From contig OZ244933.1 in NCBI GenBank assembly GCA_965222065.1, positions 1,364,001 to 1,428,000 of the forward strand: a stretch of DNA of 64,000 nucleotides, read 5' to 3'. Within the stretch, counting starts at the first letter, position 1, and each line of letters starts with the position of its first letter. The DNA is from GM7GCV1 sp965222065. Lineage in GTDB: Bacteria; Pseudomonadota; Gammaproteobacteria; Pseudomonadales; GM7GCV1. The translations under genes and the position numbers were made by a program. Positions 50,021 through 59,866 of the stretch are shown one piece after another. The notes beneath the pieces were generated by a model that saw nothing but the letters and a program-made list of their open reading frames with translations, searched no databases and was not told where the DNA came from.

Positions 50021-53000
50021 ATGCTGGATAAGATTCTAAGGTTTGCGATACACCGCAGCGGTCTGGTCATTATTATGGTATTGGCCCTGGCCGGATTAGG
50101 TGCATGGAACTTTACCAAACTACCCATTGATGCGGTCCCGGATATCACCAACGTTCAGGTGATGATCAACACGGAAGCACCCGGTTATACACCGCTGGAA
50201 GTGGAACAGCGAATTTCCTACCCCCTGGAAACCTCACTGGCTGGATTACCTGGCTTGGACAATACCCGCTCTATTTCTCGCTATGGGCTTTCGCAGGTGG
50301 TGGCTGTATTTACTGATGACACCGATATTTATTTTGCTCGCCAACTGATTAACGAGCGGTTATCCGCAGCCCGTTCTGAATTGCCAACCGGGTTAGAGCC
50401 AGAACTCGGCCCTATTGCTACCGGCCTGGGTGAAATTTTTATGTTCACTGTGGATGCCGAGCCCGGTGCGACCAACTCTGAAGGTGAACCCATTACACCT
50501 ATGGAGCTTCGGGCAGTACACGACTGGATTATTCGTCCACAATTAATGCGAGTACCGGGCGTCGTTGAAGTGAATCCCATTGGTGGCTATGAACGTGAAA
50601 TCCTGGTGGCTTTTGACCCGGAAAGCTTATTGCAATTTGGCCTGACACAGGCTGATGTCGTTGAAGCAATCAACGCTAATAATACTAACCAGGGTGCTGG
50701 CTTTATTGAGCGCAATGGCGCTCAGTGGTTGATGCGTATTCCTGGACAAGCCGAGGCCATAGAGGATCTCAGCGAGATACCACTGTCCACTCAAAACGGT
50801 TCCAGCGTACGCGTTAAGGATGTCGCGCAAGTCAGTGAAGGTCATGGCTTACGTACCGGTGCAGCAACACAAAACGGTCGCGAAGTCGTCATGAGCACGG
50901 TGTTCATGTTGATAGGCGAGAATAGCCGCTCGGTCGCTAATGCCACTGCAGAAAAACTGGAAGAAATCAGCCAGAACCTACCACCAGGAATTGTTGCCAC
51001 TGCCGTTTATGACCGCACCAAGCTGGTCGATGAAACCCTGTCTACGGTTAGAACTAACCTGGCCGAAGGGGCCTTGCTGGTTATTGCCATTTTGTTTCTT
51101 TTGCTGGGCAATATTCGAGCAGCGTTTTTAACGGCTTTGGTCATCCCTTTTGCCATGCTGATGACTGTTACCGGCATGGTGCAAACCAGAGTTAGCGCAA
51201 ATTTAATGAGCTTAGGTGCACTGGACTTTGGCCTGCTTGTCGATGGGGCGATCATTATTGTTGAAAACTGCCTGCGTCGTCTTAGTCAGGCCAGCGCTAA
51301 TTCGCAGACCCTAGTCGCGCGCGAACGCCTGAATGTGGTATTTGAGGCGACAAAAGAAGTAATACGACCTGCGTTGTTTGGCGTGTTTATTATTACCGCA
51401 GTGTACCTGCCCATTTTTGCGCTCGAAGGTACCGAAGGAAAAATGTTCCACCCAATGGCGATTACAGTAGTTATCGCTTTGCTTAGCGCAATGCTGCTTT
51501 CTGTCACCTTCGTTCCAGCAGCCATTGCGTTGTTATTTAAAAAGCCAGTTCAGGAAAAAAGTAATCCTATTATTCGCACGGCTACTTCTGCCTATCAGCC
51601 CGCATTGCGCTGGGTAATCCACCATCGCGGATTAGTAGTAGGGCTGGCTGCGCTGCTGGTACTTATTAGCGGATTTGGAGCCACGCGATTGGGTAGCGAG
51701 TTTGCCCCCAATCTGGATGAAGGAGATATCGCAATGCACGCTCTCCGTATTCCGGGCACCTCATTGAGCCAGGCAATAGCTTTGCAGGAGATTCTGGAAA
51801 ATCGCATAAGAGAGCTTCCCGAAGTGGAGCGTGTGTTTGCCAAAATTGGTACTGCGGACGTAGCTACTGACGCCGTACCTCCCAGTGTCGCTGACAACTT
51901 CATCATACTGAAACCTAGAGAGGAATGGCCCAATCCGAACAAGCCAAAAATTCAGGTGGTGCAAGAACTGGAAGCATTAGTAAACGATATTCCCGGTAAC
52001 CGATATGAGTTTCTTCAGCCAATACAAATGCGCTTTAACGAACTTTTGGCCGGTGTTCGTGCGGAACTGGCAATTAAAGTATTTGGCGACGACCTGAGCA
52101 TATTGGAAGGATTAGGCAACGAAATAGAAGGAGCCATCGGATCAGTTGAAGGGATTGCCGACGTTCAGGTCGAACAAACAACAGGGCTACCCATGCTTGA
52201 GGTTATCCCTAAGCCTGAAAAGCTGGCCCAGTATGGCATCAGCAAGATGCAAATACAGGAGCAACTGGCGACTGCTTATGGTGGACGTGTGGCCGGCAAA
52301 TTTTATGAGGGCGACCGTCGTGCTGACATCGTTGTCAGGCTTGAAGAATCTCTAAGGAATGATGTCGATGCCATGTATCGCTTGCCGATCAATCTTTCAA
52401 ACGGAGCGAGCGTACCTTTACAGGAATTAGCGTCACTTGAAAATGTTCAGGGAGTTAACCAAGTCAACCGGGAAAACGGTAAACGCCGTGTGGTAGTGAC
52501 CGCGAATGTGAGAGGACGTGACCTGGGCAGCTTTGTGGCAGATATCCAGACTGTTATTAACGACTCTGTAGAAATCCCAGCAGGCTATTGGGTAGAGTAT
52601 GGAGGAACCTACCAAAAACTTCAGTCAGCATCACAACGCTTGTCGATCGTCGTTCCAGTGACACTGCTCATGATTATAGGGCTTTTGATACTGGCACTAG
52701 GCTCATTCAAGGATGCCATGATTATCTTTTCAGGCGTGCCTTTGGCACTAACTGGAGGCATTGCTGCCTTAATGCTGCGAGGCATTCCCTTTTCTATATC
52801 AGCCGCAGTCGGCTTTATCGCACTCTCCGGTATTGCCATCCTCAACGGTCTGGTCATGGTGTCGTTCATTAGAGAACTGCTCAAAAATGACTTGCCTTTG
52901 GAAAAGGCCATTGTCGAAGGAGCGTTAACTCGCCTCCGCCCTGTGCTTACCACGGCTTTAGTGGCTTCTTTGGGATTCATTCCTATGGCGCTCAATACTG

Positions 53001-53155
53001 GAATTGGATCAGAGGTACAAAGACCGTTAGCTACAGTGGTTATTGGCGGCATACTGTCATCGACATTACTAACGCTTTTTGTAATTCCAGCGCTATACCG
53101 TTTGTTAAATCGCGACACCAATCAACCGATTAATACTCTAGAAGATTATGGCTAA
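50021..53155 (+). CDS. Heavy-metal efflux RND transporter (CzcA/CusA family)
   Basis: The 1044-residue protein has the RND architecture: membrane segment at the start, two large periplasmic loops, and two blocks of membrane helices. The HME signature DFGLLVDGAIIIVENCLRR (residue about 405) marks heavy-metal rather than drug pumps. Without checking the metal-binding methionines or acidic residues I cannot decide between Cu/Ag and Co/Zn/Cd; the neighbouring copper genes favour copper. The stop overlaps the next gene's start. Confidence 0.95.
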   Translation: MLDKILRFAIHRSGLVIIMVLALAGLGAWNFTKLPIDAVPDITNVQVMINTEAPGYTPLEVEQRISYPLETSLAGLPGLDNTRSISRYGLSQVVAVFTDDTDIYFARQLINERLSAARSELPTGLEPELGPIATGLGEIFMFTVDAEPGATNSEGEPITPMELRAVHDWIIRPQLMRVPGVVEVNPIGGYEREILVAFDPESLLQFGLTQADVVEAINANNTNQGAGFIERNGAQWLMRIPGQAEAIEDLSEIPLSTQNGSSVRVKDVAQVSEGHGLRTGAATQNGREVVMSTVFMLIGENSRSVANATAEKLEEISQNLPPGIVATAVYDRTKLVDETLSTVRTNLAEGALLVIAILFLLLGNIRAAFLTALVIPFAMLMTVTGMVQTRVSANLMSLGALDFGLLVDGAIIIVENCLRRLSQASANSQTLVARERLNVVFEATKEVIRPALFGVFIITAVYLPIFALEGTEGKMFHPMAITVVIALLSAMLLSVTFVPAAIALLFKKPVQEKSNPIIRTATSAYQPALRWVIHHRGLVVGLAALLVLISGFGATRLGSEFAPNLDEGDIAMHALRIPGTSLSQAIALQEILENRIRELPEVERVFAKIGTADVATDAVPPSVADNFIILKPREEWPNPNKPKIQVVQELEALVNDIPGNRYEFLQPIQMRFNELLAGVRAELAIKVFGDDLSILEGLGNEIEGAIGSVEGIADVQVEQTTGLPMLEVIPKPEKLAQYGISKMQIQEQLATAYGGRVAGKFYEGDRRADIVVRLEESLRNDVDAMYRLPINLSNGASVPLQELASLENVQGVNQVNRENGKRRVVVTANVRGRDLGSFVADIQTVINDSVEIPAGYWVEYGGTYQKLQSASQRLSIVVPVTLLMIIGLLILALGSFKDAMIIFSGVPLALTGGIAALMLRGIPFSISAAVGFIALSGIAILNGLVMVSFIRELLKNDLPLEKAIVEGALTRLRPVLTTALVASLGFIPMALNTGIGSEVQRPLATVVIGGILSSTLLTLFVIPALYRLLNRDTNQPINTLEDYG

Positions 53156-53876
53156 ATTAATAATGCCCCTATCACTCAATAAACAACTGCATTTTGTCTT
53201 GTTCAGCATTGGGTTGATGATCATTAGCTTCATAGCTATCGCACCTGAAGCTATGGCTCATGGAGTAACTGCTGGTGACAAAGGATACATACTCGAAACC
53301 ACCGGTGTTCAAGCTATCCCTTTTATTTACTTGGGTGCAAAACACATGGTGACAGGGTATGACCATTTGCTTTTTTTGTTAGGAGTGATCTTTTTTCTAT
53401 ATCGTCTTAAAGATGTGGCCATCTATGTAACCCTATTTGCTCTTGGTCATATCGTCACACTCTTGCTGGGTGTGTTAATGGAAATAAATGTTAGCGCTTA
53501 TCTCATCGACGCCATCATTGGTTTCTCTGTTGTCTACAAGGCTCTGGACAACATGGGAGCTTATCAACGCTGGTTTGGCGTTCAACCAAATACCAAGGCC
53601 GCCACTTTTCTATTTGGCCTATTACATGGATTTGGTCTTGCGACAAAAATTTTGGAGTACGAGCTCTCTTCAGATGGCCTACTTCCCAACCTGATTTTCT
53701 TCAATATTGGTGTAGAGCTCGGTCAGATACTTGCACTAGCTGCAATTTTGATCGCCATAAGCTACTGGCGTAAATCCAGTAATTTTCTTCATCACGCCTA
53801 CACAGCAAATGCTGCAATTATGATGCTGGGCTTCTTGCTTATGGGATACCAAATCACTGGCTATTTTATTCAATAA
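53148..53876 (+). CDS. HupE/UreJ family membrane protein
   Basis: The 242-residue protein has a signal-like segment, a HupE start (EAMAHG), GAKHMVTGYDHLLFLLGVIFF and LLHGFGLATK, the His-rich metal motifs of the family, with six or more membrane helices. HupE/UreJ proteins move nickel or cobalt; here it probably handles a metal released by the pump. Its ATG overlaps the CzcA stop by eight bases. Confidence 0.92.
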   Translation: MAKLIMPLSLNKQLHFVLFSIGLMIISFIAIAPEAMAHGVTAGDKGYILETTGVQAIPFIYLGAKHMVTGYDHLLFLLGVIFFLYRLKDVAIYVTLFALGHIVTLLLGVLMEINVSAYLIDAIIGFSVVYKALDNMGAYQRWFGVQPNTKAATFLFGLLHGFGLATKILEYELSSDGLLPNLIFFNIGVELGQILALAAILIAISYWRKSSNFLHHAYTANAAIMMLGFLLMGYQITGYFIQ

Positions 53877-53917
53877 TTTTGGTATTCGACTGAGGCCAGC
53901 TAACCAAGGAAATACAA

Positions 53918-54592
53918 ATGTACAATTCAAATATTCCCTCTGATCGCGAAGTTCCATCTACTGGAAAGCTCATTAAATCAACAATAGTCGCTGCTGTTGT
54001 TGCATTAGCTCTTCTAATTACCATTGTAATGCCTGCTGAATACGGAATAGATCCAACTGGGATAGGAAGCCTGACAGGCTTGACCCGAATGGGTGAGATA
54101 AAAATGTCATTGGCAAGAGAAGCAGAAACTGAAACCGATAACGCTGCAATTGAAGAAGCTGTCGCAAGAGCCGTTTCCGAAGCCATGGCTCAGATAAGAC
54201 TCAATAACCAAGCCAATGATGAAGTTGAGGCTGAGATACCTGCGACTGATCCTTCTGAAGAAATTAGCTCTTCAATAAACAGTCACGAAATGACTATTAC
54301 TCTTGCCCCAGATGAAGCAGGAGAGATTAAGGTCGTTTTAGCTGAAGGCGCATCTGTGGATTACTCGTGGGAGTCTGATGGAGGTGCAGTGAACTTTGAC
54401 GTTCATGGCGATTCTAGCGAGCTAGGTATTCGCTATCACCCATACTATAAAGGCACTGACCAACAGCGTGAAGGCAGCCTGGTTGCAGATTTTGATGGAG
54501 CTCATGGTTGGTTCTGGCGTAATCGTACAGGTGAAGCCCTGAACATCACCATACGTACTAGTGGTGAATACACGGAAATAAATCGCTATTAA
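53918..54592 (+). CDS. Transmembrane anchor protein of the metal-efflux cluster
   Basis: The 224-residue protein has one membrane segment (STIVAAVVALALLITIVMPA, about residues 21-40), a coiled or acidic linker and a C-terminal beta-sandwich (MTITLAPDEAGEIKVVLAEG, GAHGWFWRNRTGEALNITIR). It resembles proteins called transmembrane anchor proteins next to CzcA/HupE genes. Function is unknown. It ends the forward metal-efflux operon. Confidence 0.82.
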   Translation: MYNSNIPSDREVPSTGKLIKSTIVAAVVALALLITIVMPAEYGIDPTGIGSLTGLTRMGEIKMSLAREAETETDNAAIEEAVARAVSEAMAQIRLNNQANDEVEAEIPATDPSEEISSSINSHEMTITLAPDEAGEIKVVLAEGASVDYSWESDGGAVNFDVHGDSSELGIRYHPYYKGTDQQREGSLVADFDGAHGWFWRNRTGEALNITIRTSGEYTEINRY

Positions 54593-54716
54593 CTTTCAGT
54601 GCCATAAATCAACTGAAAAAGATGAATATCAAAATCTCTCTTCTCTCTGATAATCTTAAAATTATGAAATGCCAAAGGATTGAGATAGAAAGCTCACACA
54701 GCTTAAATTTCGTGAA

Positions 54717-55211
54717 TTAGACTCCATAACCTCCATCTTTAGTCAAATGTTCCAGATTTTCGATTTCACACTCTTCAATGTAATGAATATAAGCTCTGCG
54801 AATGCTGTTCGTAATTTTGGTATCGGTCTGGCTAATTTCGCTAATAATGACTTCCTCAACTTTAGATAGATCTATTTGGATTAGATCATATTTGACTTTA
54901 ATCTCATTTGATCCAATGTTTACAGCGACAACACCCATTAGTTCAGAAAGTTTTTGATTAAGCTTTCTTTGCTCAACTTTTTCTAATTTATTATTCAAAA
55001 CAATTTTTCTTACTTTATATTCACTTGCCCCCTTCTGTTTTTCTGAGCGGCCGTGCCGAGGATCTCCTACATACAAGTGCGGATGCTCTTTGAACCTATC
55101 TTGGCACTGTGCAGAGCAAAACAGATACTCTATCCCTTTAAATGACATTAGAGTTGATTTATCCAGCTTGGTCATTGAACAAACGGGGCAAGTTTTCTCC
55201 ATCATTCTCAT
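54717..55211 (-). CDS. YHS/TRASH-domain metal-binding protein
   Basis: The 164-residue protein starts with a YHS-type site: CPVCSMTKLDKSTLMSFKG then YLFCSAQCQDRF, a metal-binding Cys set. The rest is helical and charged (KVEQRKLNQKLSELMGVV, EVIISEISQTDTKITNSI). Such proteins accompany Cu/Cd/Zn resistance genes and may bind copper in the cytosol. It is the last gene of the minus-strand group and converges with the anchor-protein gene. Confidence 0.82.
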   Translation of the reverse strand: MRMMEKTCPVCSMTKLDKSTLMSFKGIEYLFCSAQCQDRFKEHPHLYVGDPRHGRSEKQKGASEYKVRKIVLNNKLEKVEQRKLNQKLSELMGVVAVNIGSNEIKVKYDLIQIDLSKVEEVIISEISQTDTKITNSIRRAYIHYIEECEIENLEHLTKDGGYGV

Positions 55212-55245
55212 TAGTCGTTACCGAAATGCCTATGAGGTGTAAAAC

Positions 55246-55503
55246 TTAGTCCAGCAGCTTGTTATAAATACTTACTAGTATCCATCCAGTTATAGCCGCA
55301 ACAAGAACCCAAGCGACCAGGCCATAAAAAAAACCTGCCAGTGTTAATTGCCAGCCCATGGATGCCAGATTCATATGAACCATATGCCCTGATATAGACG
55401 TTAAGATGCTTGGTAGGAAAAACACCAAAAAGCTACACAGAATCCATAAAATTGCTGCTGTTATACCGCAAGCAATACTAAATTTTTGAGTTTCAATTTT
55501 CAT
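55246..55503 (-). CDS. DUF5676 family membrane protein
   Basis: The 85-residue protein has two membrane segments (ACGITAAILWILCSFLVFFL and GFFYGLVAWVLVAAITGWIL) with SGHMVHMNLASMGW between them, the DUF5676 signature. His and Met in this loop could bind copper. Function is unproven. It is in the minus-strand copper group. Confidence 0.88.
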   Translation of the reverse strand: MKIETQKFSIACGITAAILWILCSFLVFFLPSILTSISGHMVHMNLASMGWQLTLAGFFYGLVAWVLVAAITGWILVSIYNKLLD

Positions 55504-55541
55504 GCTTCGTTCTCCTTATTCAGTTCAGATTGAAAAGAAAA

Positions 55542-56000
55542 CTACAAATCCTGAAATCTATTGAGTTCCTGTGCCATCAGCATGGCGTCATGCTCTTCCA
55601 GGGAGCATAAATTTTCCAGAAGCTCTTTGGCAGAAGCTGTATCGGCCCGGGAATGCAGGTATCGGTATAACTCAATGACTTGTTGATGTTGATTGATGAC
55701 CTGGGAAATCACTTCATCTGCTGAAAGTGAGGCAAAAGGCTCATTGCATGGTTGATGCCGGGTAATTGGGTGTTTGTCTGTGTATTCATTTACCCAGGTA
55801 TTTAAAGCTTTTTTATTACCCTTGCGCTCAAAGCCTTCTATTGTCTGGGACAACTGTGATTCATGCTCTGCCATATAGGCCATAATCATTTTGACCCTCT
55901 CACTTTCATTTTTATTTCGGCAATGAGATAGACATTTTGAAAGATACTGGTGAAATTCCTTTGTCCAATGTAGTACGTCTTTTAGGGTTTCTATTTGCAT
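55542..56000 (-). CDS. Ferritin-like helical protein of the copper cluster
   Basis: I choose the ATG at 56000 (MQIETLKDVLHWTKEFHQYL), with GGAG upstream. The 152-residue protein is a probable four-helix bundle with metal-ligand-like AEHESQL and LEEHDAML motifs and conserved Cys/His (KCLSHCRNK, HQPCNEP). Members of such small helical families occur beside metal P-type ATPases. The metal is unknown. Confidence 0.75.
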   Translation of the reverse strand: MQIETLKDVLHWTKEFHQYLSKCLSHCRNKNESERVKMIMAYMAEHESQLSQTIEGFERKGNKKALNTWVNEYTDKHPITRHQPCNEPFASLSADEVISQVINQHQQVIELYRYLHSRADTASAKELLENLCSLEEHDAMLMAQELNRFQDL

Positions 56001-56069
56001 TTTAAAGCTCCAACCAAAGTCCATAGACAATAATTCCTTCTACCGGACACAAGCCCCCCCTCTTCCCTA

Positions 56070-56291
56070 CTAATGATTATCTTCTTCACCGGACTTCCCA
56101 TGATTTGAATGATTTCCATGCCCATGCATAAAGAAATGCATGAATGGGCAGGCCAAAAAGATCAGATAAGGAAAAAATTCCCACACATGCTGCCAATGTT
56201 TCATGAGCAAAAAATAGCCTGCCGCACCTAGGAGTCCGAGAACGGCCAGTCCTTTTGAAGTTAACCAAAATGATTGTGTTGATCTCGACAT
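56070..56291 (-). CDS. DUF2933 family protein with His-rich tail
   Basis: The 73-residue protein has two hydrophobic segments (LAVLGLLGAAGYFLLM and FFPYLIFLACPFMHFF) and a His-rich end (MHGHGNHSNHGKSGEEDNH). DUF2933 members are small membrane proteins of copper clusters. The His/Met tail suggests copper binding at the membrane. It is 12 bases from the cupredoxin gene. Confidence 0.88.
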   Translation of the reverse strand: MSRSTQSFWLTSKGLAVLGLLGAAGYFLLMKHWQHVWEFFPYLIFLACPFMHFFMHGHGNHSNHGKSGEEDNH

Positions 56292-56303
56292 GGTAGTGAC
56301 CTC

Positions 56304-56657
56304 TTATTTAGCCAGAATGGTTCCCCGATACATTTGCATCTGGCAATGAAATTGATATTCGCCAGCAGCTAAAGCGGGTAGATGTATGGTTTTGTTTTTG
56401 TTCAGGGGAAGACTCTCACTTATTTGCAGCTCTGGAATTTGTAATATTTCAGAGCAAGGTGTTTCATCTTTGCGCATAAACTGAATATCAACAGGTTCAC
56501 CCGCTGGCAACTTGATTCTAGAAGGTGAGTAGGTGCCATTTTCTACGGTAATTACCAAGTCATGTTCACCAAGCTCTGCCTCTTTGGGCTTATAAAGCCA
56601 AAACCACCACACGATTAACGCAATCAGGGCAATACCGGCAATATTGATCAATAACAT
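56304..56657 (-). CDS. Membrane-anchored cupredoxin-domain protein
   Basis: The 117-residue protein has one N-terminal membrane segment (INIAGIALIALIVWWFWL) and a cupredoxin-like beta-sandwich (DLVITVENGTYSPSRIKLPAG, DETPCSEILQ, FHCQMQMYRGTILAK) where Cys and Met/His could form a type 1-like copper site. It is probably periplasmic. It lies 37 bases downstream of the P-type ATPase gene and is likely co-transcribed. Confidence 0.88.
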   Translation of the reverse strand: MLLINIAGIALIALIVWWFWLYKPKEAELGEHDLVITVENGTYSPSRIKLPAGEPVDIQFMRKDETPCSEILQIPELQISESLPLNKNKTIHLPALAAGEYQFHCQMQMYRGTILAK

Positions 56658-56694
56658 ATCTGCTCTCCTGAAGTGGCTGTTGCTGAAGTAGTCA

Positions 56695-58977
56695 TTAGTG
56701 TTCTTGAGCTTTAAAAAGCCGTAGACGATTGGCGTTTGTCACCACAGTTAATGATGAAAATGCCATCGCAGCACCTGCTATGACAGGGCTTAATAGCAAG
56801 CCAAAAAACGGATACAAAACACCCGCTGCGAAAGGCACGCCAGCTACGTTGTAAATAAACGCACCGAACAGATTCTGTTTGATATTACGTAATGTGGCCT
56901 TGCTGACCGCAATGGCATCGGCAAGCCCATGAAGTGATCCGCGCATCAAGGTGATATCAGCACTCTCTATTGCCACGTCGGTTCCGGTGCCGATGGCGAA
57001 ACCCACATTGGCAATCGCCAGTGCCGGCGCATCGTTGATTCCGTCGCCAGTCATACCGACTACTTCGCCATCCATCTGCAGTTCCTGAACCTTTTTGGAT
57101 TTGTCTTCCGGTAATACTTCAGCGAAGAACTCGTTAATGCCCGCTTTTTCTGCGACCGCTTTTGCCGTGGCGCGGTTATCGCCCGTCAGCATGACGACGC
57201 GAATGCCGTTGTGTTGCAAACGTTTGATGGCGGCGATGGAGTCCTCCTTGATGGGGTCGGCAACCGCGATAATCGCGGAAAGTTGGTTATCCACGGCGAA
57301 ATACATCGGGGTTTTAGCCTCCGCGGCCAGCTCCTGCGCCCTCTCGACAAAACTGCCGAGTTCGATATTGCGTTCACGCATCAATTTTTCATTGCCGAAC
57401 AGCAGTGTTTTTCCATCCACCTCAGCCTGCACACCGTGACCGGCGATGGCATTGAAATTGGAGACCTTCCCCGTTTTGATACCTTTTTCCTGGGCAGACT
57501 CGACAATCGCCATCGCCAAAGGATGTTCGGAACCGGATTCGAGCGTAGCTGCCAATTCCAGAATGGCGTCCTCGTCCTGTTCACCAGCGACCAATACATC
57601 AGTAACCTTGGGTGCACCTAAGGTAATGGTGCCGGTTTTATCCAGAATCATTGCTGATATTTTTGATGCAGTTTGCAACGCTTCGCCATTGCGAATCAGC
57701 ACGCCTGCCTCCGCGGCTTTGCCCACCCCCACCATGACAGACATGGGCGTCGCCAGACCTAAGGCGCAGGGACAGGCAATAATTAAAACGGTGGTTGCTG
57801 ATACCATCGCAAACGCCACGGCAGGATTCGGCCCAAAGTTGAGCCAAACCAACGCACTGGCGACGGCAACAATCATCACTACTGGAACAAAGTACGCGGA
57901 GATCACATCCGCCAAACGACCAATAGGTGGCTTGGAGTTCTGCGCTCGTTTCACCATATTGATAATCTGTGCTAAGGCAGTGTCTTTGCCGACACGTGTT
58001 GCCTTAAACAAAATAGAACCGCTTTTATTGATAGTGCCTGCAGCTACTGTATCGCCCTCTGATTTCTCCACGGGCATGGGCTCGCCAGTTAACATGGACT
58101 CATCGATGGCAGTATGGCCTTCTATGACCTCGCCATCTACGGGAATTTTTTCGCCAGGACGAACTCGTACCACGTCGTCCATCAGCACTTGCTCGATAGC
58201 GACATCCAGTTCCTTGTTGTCCCGAATCACCCGAGCGGTCTTGGCCTGAAGGCCGATTAGACGCTTAATGGCTTCGGATGTACGTCCACGGGCTTTTAGT
58301 TCGAGAGCCAGGCCCAGATCAATTAAGCCAATAATCATCGCGGTAGCCTCGAAATAGACGTGACGCGCCATTTCCGGAACTACCTGCGGCATGAATACGA
58401 CAACCATAGAGTAAATCCATGCGGTCCCTGTACCTAATGCGATCAAGGTATCCATATTGGCTGAGTGGTTTTTAAAGGATTGCCAGGCGCCCACAAAAAA
58501 GTGTTTGCCAGAAAACACCATGACGCCTAGGGTCAGTAATCCAACAGCCAGCCATGAAAGACGCTCACCGTTCGTACTTACCGTCATCTCGCCGCCAACG
58601 ACGCTGTAGATCATCAAGGGCACGCCGAGTGATAATGCGATAGTCATCTCACGCATTAACCGTCTGTAGTAAGCCCAATCTGCTTGCTCTTTCTCCGCCA
58701 GCGCATCATCCTCACTCTCAGCGGCTGTGAATTTGGCGTTGTAACCCGCTTTTTCCACAGCATTTACCAGTTCTGCTTCTGTGGCATTACCTGTCACGCT
58801 TACGGTGCGCTGGGCAAAATTCATTTCTGCAGTACTTACCCCTGGCACGGCTTTTAGTGCTGATTCAATTTTTCCTACACAACTGGCACAACCGGCTCCT
58901 TCAATGATAAGTTCTTGCATCTGCTCGTTTGTCATTTCATGAGGGGCCTTGCCAGGGCCTGCGTTTTTTGAACTCAT
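56695..58977 (-). CDS. Copper-translocating P-type ATPase (P1B, CopA/ActP-like)
   Basis: The 760-residue protein has one N-terminal HMA metal-binding domain (IEGAGCASCVGKIE), eight membrane segments, the transport motif CPCALGLATP, phosphorylation site DKTGT, the nucleotide-site SEHPLAM and GDGINDAPAL. This is a Cu(I)-exporting ATPase pumping copper from cytosol to periplasm. The gene is commonly also called copA; I leave the symbol out because the multicopper oxidase gene further on bears the same name. It follows the HMA protein and MerR genes in the same direction. Confidence 0.95.
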   Translation of the reverse strand: MSSKNAGPGKAPHEMTNEQMQELIIEGAGCASCVGKIESALKAVPGVSTAEMNFAQRTVSVTGNATEAELVNAVEKAGYNAKFTAAESEDDALAEKEQADWAYYRRLMREMTIALSLGVPLMIYSVVGGEMTVSTNGERLSWLAVGLLTLGVMVFSGKHFFVGAWQSFKNHSANMDTLIALGTGTAWIYSMVVVFMPQVVPEMARHVYFEATAMIIGLIDLGLALELKARGRTSEAIKRLIGLQAKTARVIRDNKELDVAIEQVLMDDVVRVRPGEKIPVDGEVIEGHTAIDESMLTGEPMPVEKSEGDTVAAGTINKSGSILFKATRVGKDTALAQIINMVKRAQNSKPPIGRLADVISAYFVPVVMIVAVASALVWLNFGPNPAVAFAMVSATTVLIIACPCALGLATPMSVMVGVGKAAEAGVLIRNGEALQTASKISAMILDKTGTITLGAPKVTDVLVAGEQDEDAILELAATLESGSEHPLAMAIVESAQEKGIKTGKVSNFNAIAGHGVQAEVDGKTLLFGNEKLMRERNIELGSFVERAQELAAEAKTPMYFAVDNQLSAIIAVADPIKEDSIAAIKRLQHNGIRVVMLTGDNRATAKAVAEKAGINEFFAEVLPEDKSKKVQELQMDGEVVGMTGDGINDAPALAIANVGFAIGTGTDVAIESADITLMRGSLHGLADAIAVSKATLRNIKQNLFGAFIYNVAGVPFAAGVLYPFFGLLLSPVIAGAAMAFSSLTVVTNANRLRLFKAQEH

Positions 58978-59006
58978 GTGCTTATTCTCGATTTGATGAG
59001 TTGCAG

Positions 59007-59324
59007 TTAACTAATTACTGATGCGGGAAATCCTGCACGTTTCAACGCGGCTAAAAGATGATCTGTGTCAGCTTCGCCAAAAACAGTTGCAATGCCTGTA
59101 ACTAAATCCATGGATGCCTCACTAACCCCGGAAATATTTTTCAAAATTTGTTCAATGCTATTTACACAGCCTCCACAGGTGGCGCCCTGTACCTGTAGCC
59201 TCTGCAGGGAATTCGATGACGATGGCTTGCTAACATTGTCGGCATTAGGGCTAGCAGTGTGTATGCCTGCACAGCAACAACCACCTTGTGACTTATTCGT
59301 GCCTGACAATTGATAAGTATTCAT
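59007..59324 (-). CDS. Heavy-metal-associated (HMA) domain protein
   Basis: The start is the ATG at 59324 (MNTYQLSGTNKSQGGCCCAG), with GGAG upstream. The 105-residue product has a Cys-rich N-terminal tail (GGCCCAGIH), a Ser/Pro linker and one HMA domain (GATCGGCVNSIE ... ASVIS) with CxxC. It is probably a cytosolic copper chaperone for the P-type ATPase encoded 29 bases downstream. Two bases separate it from the MerR gene. Confidence 0.88.
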   Translation of the reverse strand: MNTYQLSGTNKSQGGCCCAGIHTASPNADNVSKPSSSNSLQRLQVQGATCGGCVNSIEQILKNISGVSEASMDLVTGIATVFGEADTDHLLAALKRAGFPASVIS

Positions 59325-59326
59325 AC

Positions 59327-59737
59327 TTATATCTCCAAAGTGAATTCTTCGATTAGATGACAAAGCATATGACCCGTGGGTGCCTTATCTGGCTTCTGAC
59401 CCCATTCCAACACGGCTCGTTGCATGCGATTTCGAAGTTGCAGCATTTCTTCAAACTGTTGCTCTGTTTCATGTAAGCGCTGAGTAATAAGAGTCCTCAC
59501 TCTTGAACAAGGAGATTTTTCCTTGTCTGCGTAAGAAAGAATTTCCTGGATATCTTCGACTGAAAAACCCAATTGCCGGGCACTCATAACAAAACGCAAC
59601 CGATTGACATCTTTATCGCTGTATTCTTTATAACCATTCACTTTGCTTTTATTTGGGGTCAGAACTTTGATCCGGGTATAAAACCGTACCGTATCCGGAG
59701 TGACCCCCAATTTTTTTGCAACTTCGTTTACTTTCAT
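59327..59737 (-). CDS. MerR family heavy-metal-responsive regulator
   Basis: The 136-residue protein has the MerR DNA-binding domain (MKVNEVAKKLGVTPDTVRFY, NGYKEYSDKDVNRLRFV), a long dimer helix and two metal-ligand candidates: SPCSRVR near residue 64 and GHMLCHLIEE near the C-terminus. The spacing differs from CueR (two Cys in a short loop), resembling the ZntR/CadR type. It is first in the operon and likely activates the ATPase group from a spacer-distorted promoter upstream. Confidence 0.92.
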   Translation of the reverse strand: MKVNEVAKKLGVTPDTVRFYTRIKVLTPNKSKVNGYKEYSDKDVNRLRFVMSARQLGFSVEDIQEILSYADKEKSPCSRVRTLITQRLHETEQQFEEMLQLRNRMQRAVLEWGQKPDKAPTGHMLCHLIEEFTLEI

Positions 59738-59866
59738 TTCTAGCTACTCATACCAGTTTTGAAAATCGAAAATCTCATACTAAACGCCACAATGATTTAA
59801 AGTTTTGATTTGAATCAATCACAACATGTAAAGCACTGATGCCTTTAATGCGCCGTTGGTGAAGTT

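Noticed and set aside
57446..58249. 267-residue plus-strand frame inside the copper ATPase gene
   Set aside because: It is antisense to invariant ATPase motifs; composition is Ser/Thr/Ile-rich as expected for a shadow.
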